Source: Bretschneidera sinensis (lineage: Eukaryota > Streptophyta > Magnoliopsida > Brassicales > Akaniaceae). Taken from it: a stretch of 64,000 nucleotides of DNA. Numbering within the stretch: the stretch's first letter is position 1; every line of letters starts with the position of its first letter. The stretch is from assembly GCA_023935145.1 (NCBI GenBank), contig CM043700.1:106332400-106396399 (forward strand). Direction: 5' to 3'. Below, piece by piece: positions 56,400 through 64,000 of the stretch. The translations under genes were made by a program, and so were the position numbers. The notes beneath the pieces are model-generated. The model worked only from the letters and a program-made list of their open reading frames with translations, made no database searches and was not told where the DNA came from.

Positions 56400-58478
56400 T
56401 GTAATATCTGTGTTCTTAATGTATGGGTAAATAAGTAATTTGATAAATATGACATGAAATTAAAATTATATATACATGAAGGATTTAGTATTGAATAAAA
56501 TAATTCTTAAAAAAAATGGGGTGTAGTTACAAATAAAATGGAAAACAACAAAAGAAAATTTGTTCACATCATGAAGAAAAAGAAAAGGAAAAAATAATAA
56601 ATAATAAAAAGTAAAAGTAAAAAAAAGGTGGCAACAGGTGGCAGTATTTGTTGCCAAGAAAGAATTGTGGTGTTGCATGTATTACAGCACCACAATTTCG
56701 TGGCACAATGTAAAGAAGGTGAGTGCTGAGTGTTAAAAAATTTTCATATATATATAACTTTAGTTTATTTTATTACTTACTAAATCCTGTTTGGTTTTCC
56801 TTCAACTATGATTCAATTTCTCTATTTATTTAAACACTTGGGGACCGAAAGAAATGTTGAAAGAGTAAAATTTTGAAGTAGTTTATGGGAGAATTTTATA
56901 GAGAACCACGGGAAGCTGTAAGAAAAACATAAGGTAATAATGTGAAGTTTACGTTTGAAATTTAGCATACACGAAATTTTTCGAAAATTCAAAGTGGGAA
57001 TTTTCAAAGGGTGTGAATTATGGAAGAATTGAAGAAAAAAAAATTAGAAATTTTCATACAAATATTATGTTAGGTGTTGACGATCAGCAACCGGAAGAAA
57101 TTGCTGAAAGGAGTAGGAAAAGCAAGGAGGTGATCCACGGGTAGCTCTAAGTGCTACGTGGTGAGTTAGATTTACTTTAAGTAATCCAGATAAATATGAA
57201 ATATATAGTGATAATATTAGAATAAATCATTAACTTATGATTTGGTGATAGATGAAAGTTGGTTGATAGGTATGATAGGAATAGTGATGTGTATAGAATT
57301 ATTTTATGAGAAATAATATTATTGGAATAATGAGTCGATTTAATAATAAAGGCAATAAGGGAAATTCTTGATGAGCTATGGTTGATGATTTGATATGATT
57401 TATGAGGAGAAGAAATTTAGTGGATCTTGACGAGCTATGGTTGATAAATTAATGTGATATATAAGGAGAAGAAATTAGTGAAATTAATCAGATAGTAATT
57501 TGAGAAAAGGCATGATAACTAAATTAAATGTATGAATACATGCTCGTTTTTATATTATTGTTCATATGCATATTTCATATCATTGTTCATATGCATATGC
57601 ATGAAATAAAAGAACCAGGAGGGGGCCGGTCTAAATGAAAAACCGTGACAACCGGTATATGCTGGAAATAAATGAAAACTGTGATAACCGGTATATACTG
57701 AAAATAAAAGAACCAGGAAGGTAGCCGGTCTAAGATAAAAATATATCGACATGTCAGAAGACATTCCCTAATAATAATTCATGCATTGCATCTGTTTTAA
57801 ATATTGATTGTATTACTGAAATGCTGAAGTGTTGTTTGTTATTGTAAATTTATTTATAGATGAATAAGTCTCATAGAGAGACAGTTATAGTGAGAAAGAA
57901 ACATGGAAGTATGATGGGGATAAGAACTATCTAAATGGTAGACTATATGCTATGAACCTCATAAAGAGGTAATTATGAGATAATTGATGGTCTTAAAGTG
58001 AAAAAATATATAAGAAGAAGAGATTGATAGAGAATGTGACTTATGATATGTGTAGTGATAGTAGAATGTTATTATCAAGTTATATAATATATAAATGATT
58101 AAATATTAAAAGACTAATTCACTGAACTTGTGAGGCTCACTCTTCATTGTACAATGATTTCAAGTAGCAAACAAAGACAAATAGTTTGGTGAGTTGAGGT
58201 TTAGACGAAATCATTTTCTGTAAGCCACATACGTGTCCATATCCTCAGACAAATGAGAAAATAAAATAAAAATTTATTTGTAAATATTCATGCATATTAC
58301 GTTGTATATAATGTTTAAATCAATATCAGAATGATGTATCTCCCCTGTTGAGGGTTGAGGATTGATGTAAAAATTTATGTTGGTGTTATTTTTCTTGTTG
58401 CATATATGTGTCGTGCTGGGATTTTCAAAATGTGACAACACTGTCTCGGGGGTGGCCAACTCGGGATGGGTCATTACA
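56400..58478 (+). repeat. Solo LTR of family B
   Basis: Full-length match to 30934-33024: starts TGTAATATCTG, ends GGATGGGTCATTACA. It is flanked by TTCAC (56395-56399) and TTAAC (58479-58483), a 5-bp duplication with one change. No internal element sequence is present, so it arose by LTR-LTR recombination. It has fewer copies of the CCGGTCT unit (57600-57735) than the element B 3' LTR. Confidence 0.92.
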
Positions 58479-58735
58479 TTAACACCTTAATATTCCTTGT
58501 AAGTTGATTTTCTACTTCTATCTTATATCTCTTAAAATACTCAAATGCTTCCAATTTGAAAGATATAAAGTAGACATAAGTAAACTTGGAATAGTCATCT
58601 ATAAAAGTAATAAAGTATTCCTTAGTACCATGGGTTTTTACACTCAAAAGGGCCACATATCTTTAAGTGCATCAAATCAAGAAGTTGACTAACTTTTTAA
58701 TCTGTCTTAAAAGGTTTCCTAATCATTTTTCTAGC
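58479..58735 (-). pseudogene. Element D integrase core, N-terminal half
   Basis: Minus strand: ALLSVKTHGTKEYFITFIDD, YSKFTYVYFISFKLEAFEYF and KRYKIEVENQLTRNIKVLM. The FIDDYS strand is the conserved core element following the first Asp. The second Asp region is cut by the solo LTR. Confidence 0.83.
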
Positions 58736-59330
58736 TAAACAATGTTGACAATATTGTGTGGAATTTATATTAGATAAACATGGTAACAAATTCATGTTAA
58801 TTATTTGTTTCATTTTAGATTTACCGGGGTATCCTAATATTAAATGCCACAATTCATATGTAGAATAATCAAGATATAGAGAATAATTCTAAACTGCATC
58901 ATTTTCATTATTATTCACGATACATAAATAAAATAAATCATGTCTAGGCACAAACTTGCCCACAAACTTGCCCATAGAAAAAACTTTTCTATCATTTCCA
59001 ATGGATAACCTCTTATTGTAGAACCAAACCTCTAGCCCTTTCTTCAGCAATGTAGGGACAAAAAGCAGATTACACCTCATCCTGGATGCATATAGCACTT
59101 CCTTAAGGACTAAGATATTGTCTTCAAGATCCAACCAATAAGATATGATACCTTCAACATCCAATTAGGTAATGTTGCTCATGAAGATCCTATATTCCCT
59201 TTTTTTCAGCTCCACGTAATCACACAACCCCTCATTAGTCTTTGCAATATGGCGAATTGCACTAGAATCAATCCACCACCCATCTATGTTCGTGACCACA
59301 TCATTGCACTCGATCACTCCAACAAATTCT
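58736..59330 (-). pseudogene. Element D protease tail and zinc domain
   Basis: DVEGIISYWLDLEDNILVLK with EVLYASRMRCNLLFVPTLLK is the protease C-terminal half. LWHLILGYPGKSKMKQIINM-like text (58780-58860) and CQHCLARKMIRKPFK-like text (58700-58750) form the gag-pre-integrase zinc motif. The active site lies near 59270 (WWIDSSAIRHI), where the DSG triad reads DSS. Confidence 0.72.
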
Positions 59331-59394
59331 CGTTTGTTAGATCCTTCTTGTGTCGAGCTTCCTGATTCGCCCCTATTTCCTTGCCTGTTTTATG

Positions 59395-60180
59395 GGAAAT
59401 TAGACTTGAAATGACCATATTTGCTGCATCTATAACAAGTACCAAAAGGAATGATCGTCTTCTTATTGCTGTGGTGTTGTGGTCGTGAATCCTTGAAAGA
59501 GGGCTTCCGAGGGTCGAGCTAACGATTATGATTTCTTGGTTTGTTTTGGGCTAGATACAGCTCATCTTGCTACACAAGGTTCAGTTCTGGTCCTTTTCTT
59601 CGTGCTATCAAATCTTGCTCGATCGCCAATATAGATGGCAAATCACTCAAGTTCTTAATGGTTCCACTAAGTCTCAAAGTAGTGGCATTAGAGTACAATG
59701 AAGGAGATAGACTATTTAGAATAGTTGCTATATGTATTTTCTCTGGAATCCAAGTTCCAGCAATTTTCAGGTCATTGGCCATGACAATCATCTTATTGCA
59801 ATGGTCCATCACACTTTCACTCTCATTCATTCTACAAGTATTGTAGTTATGGAGGAGAAGTTGTATGTTCACCTCAGAAATGGTGTCATACTTTTCTTTG
59901 ATGGCCATCAATAAATCTTTTGTAGTTTTAAAATTTTTGAAAACTTTTATAAGATTGTCCTCCATGAACATCAACATTATTTTCATTTACTTTTCATTGC
60001 TTGACCTCTCTTTTCTATGCATCAGTGGGATTCTCCGCAAGGGTTGGAGTAATGTCGTCTATTACATAATTGATGTTGTCATGGATTAGGCCATACATAA
60101 TTTTCTTACTTCACATATCATAATTGGCATCATTAAATCGTTCAATTTTTTCTAATTCAGAAGCAATCAATTTGCTAACC
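59395..60180 (-). pseudogene. Element D gag
   Basis: From MVSKLIASELEKIERFNDAN near 60180, a stop-broken N-terminus leads to a good 139-residue block (59570-59986): FMEDNLIKVFKNFKTTKDLL, NIQLLLHNYNTCRMNESESV and MDHCNKMIVMANDLKIAGTW, then LRLSGTIKNLSDLPSILAIE. The zinc knuckle CYRCSKYGHFKSNF follows at 59395-59440, with its final Cys replaced. UBN2-type Copia gag. Confidence 0.85.
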
Positions 60181-60319
60181 ATTTCAAAAAATGACTTATC
60201 CGAATAAATTTTTTTTTTGATAAACAATAACTTAGTTGCCGGAAATTAAAGGCATAAATATAATTTAACCTCTTTTTTTTTTTTTTGGAACAAAGAAGAA
60301 GGGGTTTGTGCAAACTCAA

Positions 60320-60440
60320 GGATGTCGACTGTGTAGTCGATTGGATCAATCGTCTAGAAGGCTGCTAGGTGACTCGTGGCTGTTAGGCGACTTCTGACTG
60401 CTAGACGACTACTGGGCTGCTAAGCGACTAGGCAGTCAAC
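60320..60440. repeat. Short tandem GGCTGCTAGGCGACT-type repeat with GTCGACT words
   Basis: About four ~18-20-bp units (GGCTGCTAGGTGACTCGT-like) follow two GTCGACT/AGTCGATT words in the element D leader between gag and the primer site. Confidence 0.65.
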
Positions 60441-60485
60441 TAGAGGTATTACAGGTGGAAAAAAGGTTTTCAAGGTAATTTCTAA

Positions 60486-60496
60486 CTCTAATACCA
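60486..60496 (-). promoter_or_regulatory. Primer-binding site of element D
   Basis: The minus strand reads TGGTATTAGAG, one change from the initiator-tRNA core, one base from the LTR. Confidence 0.8.
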
Positions 60497-60497
60497 A

Positions 60498-60846
60498 TGT
60501 TTATTTTATGTGTTTGGGGATCTTGATAACAGGATCACCGAAAAAGGAAGAAGACTGGAAGATTACAGGGAGTTATGATGATAATTGATTCTTGCTTGTG
60601 TTTCAACGTGTTCAACAATGGGGTCCTTCCCATCTATTTATAAAGGCTTTCAGCCTCATCTCCACCTATTGATAATTGCCTCTTTGAAATTTAAATATGG
60701 ATAATATTTATCAATATTTTCTGATTATTTCTAACTAATTATTAGATATTTTTTTATCCATATTTATTTATCATCTCTAACTGATAATCAGATATGTTCT
60801 TGTACATATTTCATGATTATCTCTAATTGATGATCGAATAACTACA
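60498..60846 (-). repeat. 5' LTR of element D
   Basis: Partner of 39854-40208, with the outer ~29 bp shortened. On the plus strand it starts TGTTTATTTTATGTG and ends TAACTACA, followed by TTGGG, the duplication shared with 39849-39853. It contains CCATCTATTTATAAAGGC; read on the minus strand no strong TATA box is obvious. Confidence 0.87.
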
Positions 60847-60851
60847 TTGGG

Positions 60852-62167
60852 AATTCTTGATCAGGATAAAGGGTTCCAATCACGGAAATAAAATTTAGCA
60901 ACGACAATATCATTTGGAGGCGCATCAAATCTACCAACGACGACGAGCGAGAACCTAGTATGGCCAAATATGGTTTTCTTTAGAATGTTTGGCTAAGATT
61001 AAACAAATTCTGTGTGGGCAAGTATATTTTGCTCTAGAAACATGAAAAATTCTTATTTGGATCTGGTCATAAAAATTTCTTGGACCAAAAGTATTTTCAA
61101 TGTCAAATGAAGGGAGATAGAAAAATACTTACGACCCAAATTTTTTTTTGGAGCAAATGGATTCTTGTTCAAGTTTTTATAGCTAATTTAAAATATAAAA
61201 ACATACCTTTCAAATTCAGACAAACCCAATGGCACCCTAATGCTTAATTATTAAAAATAGAGACCAAAATGAAACTACTTATTCAAATCCATTCTGATGA
61301 ACCAAATGACTGTTTATTGTAATGCCCGAAAACGAATGGTCTATTTGTATGAGCCAGATATGAGCCAGATACTCCGTAAATAGTATGGTGTTAAGCGGAA
61401 GAAACACGCATTTGAGGTCTTCAGTTCGAGATAACACAAGCCCACATTTTGCGCTTTTATCAAGTATGAAAGAGAAAGCTTGTCAAAGCAAATAAAAAAT
61501 ATTAAAAGGAAAAGGTCAAAAAAGAATTAAATCTATGCATCTCCTGCAGCTCTATGTTGATCCACTAATTGAGAAACCAATTTTACAGCACAAATTAGAA
61601 ACCTCAATCGCAGATTGAAGACAAGAAAATTCCCCTCCCGTAGTAAACTATATTTTGGGAACGTACTTTCTCATGGAAAATTCACTCGGCCAAACACACT
61701 GGGTTCCGAGAGCCACGCTGAGCCGATGTGGGGCTCTTGTTTTGTTATGATGTGGGAACCCACACCCGTGTTCATTGGATAAAATGATGGCTCAAGAACA
61801 AGACATCTCATGATGGAGAAATTCTCATGGACAAATTGCATGACGGTGCTGATATAGTTGGTCAACGGACAAGAATTTCTCCTCAAAATGAACCTCATTG
61901 ACATTCCTGTGATTTACAAGAAATTGCACGCATCTACCGGGACCCCTCAGAATGTGTCAATAATAACTGCCAAGAAAAAAGGAAATAAATGGATCGAGAA
62001 TGCATTGAAACTGCAGACAGGTCTGGAAACATAAAGGCTTAGGGTTCTGATCAAGATCATCTTCCCTATTAGTTAGCATCTTATACGACAGCTTTCCCCA
62101 AATCAATCAACAGAATCCAAACTTGCTGATTCTGATTCTTTCACTTTGACCAAGCAAGAAAACTTTG
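60852..62167. other. Intergenic DNA and presumed 3' region of the TFIIE-alpha gene
   Basis: No gene is supported. A 77-codon minus-strand frame at 61671-61904 resembles nothing I recognise and overlaps a TGTGGGAACCCACA palindrome (61750-61765). The portion nearest 62167 should hold the 3' UTR of the adjacent gene, but no poly(A) signal stands out. Confidence 0.4.
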
Positions 62168-63708
62168 TCAATCTTCTTCCCAGTCTATATCATCATCATC
62201 CTCTGCTGAAGCCTCCGCTTCAACATTCAAGTCATTGACCTTGTGACTTTCATTTGTATTGTCTGCAACAGCACAAAAGAATACAGCCGATAACCACCAA
62301 TCAAAATAAATTTATATTTTTAAAAAATGAACAGTACAATTGCATGAGTTCTAATTATGCAGTCAAAATCTCTTCACTGCCATTTATTGTATGTGCAACT
62401 TGGGTCCAGATACCCTGAAGAACCAAGCTGAAGACTTCTCTTCATTTGGCTTCTCACAATTTCACAGAGTCATGTCCTAAGAGTCTTCACACTCTACTTA
62501 TCAAGAAAAAAAGAAGTCTTAACTCTAAGAACATGGTATTCAATTAAAGGTCCTAGATAAATAGCATGTTGCTACTTGGGTGAGAATGCAGATCTGCACC
62601 CCTCATCAATGATATACACACCAGTAAGCAAGAAGGCTCCACGCCTCTCATGCACAAATTAGAATCTCACTGAATTGTAAGGCATTTTAAGTACCTTGAT
62701 ATTTGTTTCCAATACAAACCAGTTACAGATAATAAAACAATCATGAAACGATTTTATTCAGAAAAACACTTGATCATCATAACTTCTCTCTTCGCAAGTG
62801 TCCTCCAAATCCTGGCTTCCGCCTAATGATTGGTAATCCCGCATAGCAACATATAATTTATGCTTATGACTAATGACTATTGACATTTCAAACATCTTTG
62901 GAGAGGTTGGGACTGGATGGGGTGAGGGGTGAGGATGCTTTCAAGATTCACATCATGCCCAACTCCCACATGACAATCCTCTTTGCAAAAGTCAATTTTA
63001 TATTAAAAAATTGAAATCATTATGTCTGAAAACTAACATAGCAAGTGACCTCCATAAATCGAATACTCCATTACTTTCACATTATTATTCATATTTAAGA
63101 AGGTTATCAATAAGAATATGGACACAGATTTTAAGTAATATTATTACTGACCTGCAACTGGAGTCTCTTCCCATTCAATATCATCATCCCCCTCATCCTC
63201 GTCACGTTTAGACTTCATGCCAACTTGACGATCAAGAGACGTACGAGAAGGACCATCGGAGGTGTATATGCTTGACAACTCTTGCTGTTTATTAGCAACT
63301 TCAGATAGTTCTTGCTGCTTCTTAAGCAGAGCAGTATAATAAGCTTTAACATACTCATCCTGCAAAATAACGAAGCAGCAGAAACTAAGTAATATAAAAT
63401 AATGGGGAAAAGTGGTTACACTCCTATACAACAGAGATCAAACTGAGGAAAATAATAGTTCATCTTGTAGAACAAACCTGCAAGTTCTTTTGATCATCAA
63501 TTTCAAGGGTTGACTTCTTGTCATCTGGAAACTGAACTGCTGCTGAACTGCCATCCATCTTTGACTCTTGCTTGACCTCCCCACGTTGCTCCTTTGTAAG
63601 GTTCATTCCTTGTTTGATCATCCATGGTGGCAAAACTTTCAGAGATGTGCTTGTGGTTTCAAATTTGACATCTTCATCCTTTCCTTCACCAGAAAAGGCA
63701 ACTTCAAC
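62168..63708 (-). CDS. Transcription initiation factor IIE subunit alpha, last three exons (5' part outside window)
   Basis: Three exons on the minus strand join in phase: 63478-63708 (VEVAFSGEGKDEDVKFETTS, then LKVLPPWMIKQGMNLTKEQR), 63152-63359 (DEYVKAYYTALLKKQQELSE, ending DDDIEWEETPVA) and 62168-62262 (NTNESHKVNDLNVEAEASAE, ending DDDDIDWEED, stop). All have AG/GT borders on the minus strand (for example TTGCAG before 63359, GTCAGT after 63152). The acidic DDIDWEE ending and the LPPWMI...LTKEQRGEV block are hallmarks of plant TFIIE alpha, the pol II factor that recruits and stimulates TFIIH. The reading is intact, so this is probably a live gene. The N-terminal winged helix and zinc ribbon lie right of the window. 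Confidence 0.88.
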
Positions 63709-64000
63709 CTGCCAAGATCCAGTAATGAATTGCTAGTAGATAATCCAGTTTGGTGATACAATACATCCAATATTTGATGTCATGGATTTGCCCCAACAAT
63801 CTGAAGATAGATAATGTTTGATGATAGATAATTACACTATTTGATGTCATGGAATTGCATGCCTAAATCTAGGATTTATATGTTTGATGATAGATAATTA
63901 CACTATTGCTCCCCTTTCCTTTCCTCTTTTGTTTGAGGAGGGGGGAAGGGGGAGAATAGCATGAGTAAGTACGAACAATAGAACAAACACAAGCATCTCG
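63709..64000 (-). other. Intron of the TFIIE-alpha gene
   Basis: No coding match occurs upstream of the acceptor at 63709. A ~27-bp sequence (TGTTTGATGATAGATAATTA then CACTAT) appears twice, near 63815 and 63880, and TTTGATGTCATGGA twice, near 63771 and 63840. Confidence 0.6.

Larger units (their letters stand above)
39854..60846 (-). mobile_element. Old Copia element D, host of nested insertions
   Basis: Short LTRs (355 and 349 bp) at both ends, the TTGGG duplication, a primer site next to the right LTR and a purine tract next to the left LTR define it on the minus strand. Gag, protease, integrase and RT can be read between 54732 and 60180, with the RT end at 40343-40506. It was later split by Gypsy element A in the RT (40507-54731) and by a B-family solo LTR in the integrase (56400-58478). 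Its own sequence is only about 4.7 kb. It lacks RNase H. Confidence 0.9.

Noticed and set aside
61671..61904. 77-codon minus-strand frame downstream of TFIIE alpha
   Set aside because: No similarity recognised, overlaps a palindrome and lies past the gene's stop codon.
1..64000. CRISPR array or tRNA/rRNA gene
   Set aside because: Tandem repeats present are minisatellites or LTR-internal repeats without unique spacers; tRNA-like words are retroelement primer sites, with no cloverleaf gene around them.

Overview
The window is nuclear DNA of a flowering plant, probably a eudicot; the species cannot be fixed from sequence alone. The evidence is one intron-containing host gene at the right edge (C-terminal exons of the general transcription factor TFIIE subunit alpha) and dense, mutually nested plant-type LTR retrotransposons (Copia, chromodomain Gypsy, Tat-lineage Gypsy). 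There are no bacterial-style operons, rRNA or tRNA genes, or CRISPR arrays.

Layout. (1) 1-4264: a Copia element ('family C', copy C1, minus strand) with its 5' LTR on the right. It is inserted in the LTR of a SIRE-like Copia remnant (4265-14490, plus). Between the two ends of that remnant lie a gag fragment, a separate gene-like unit with its own TATA box (5694-7195, transposon-protein-like), a cytochrome P450 fragment, a foldback element and a third Copia fragment (minus). (2) 14559-18780: degenerate pol of a plus-strand Tat-lineage Gypsy (Tat1). (3) 20521-37589: a minus-strand Tat-lineage Gypsy (Tat2). It has a ~59-bp minisatellite and an antisense gene with its own promoter. Its integrase is split by a plus-strand Gypsy (element B, 25959-33024) bounded by the perfect 5-bp duplication GAAGG. 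(4) 37590-39848: unassigned, weakly coding-like DNA. (5) 39854-60846: an old minus-strand Copia (element D, duplication TTGGG). Its reverse transcriptase is split by a chromodomain Gypsy (element A, 40507-54731), and its integrase by a solo LTR of family B (56400-58478). The left LTR of element A is itself split by a second family C Copia (C2, 41351-46845, duplication ATATG). (6) 60852-62167: intergenic. (7) 62168-64000: TFIIE-alpha exons, minus strand.

No element here looks able to move on its own. Coding regions carry stops and frameshifts, and several show clean losses of catalytic cores: family C lacks the reverse transcriptase core in both copies, and elements A and B each lack part of the integrase core. 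The most unusual structure is element B. Instead of a normal 5' LTR it begins with about 820 bp of inverted LTR, so it carries long terminal inverted repeats while still being flanked by a perfect target-site duplication.
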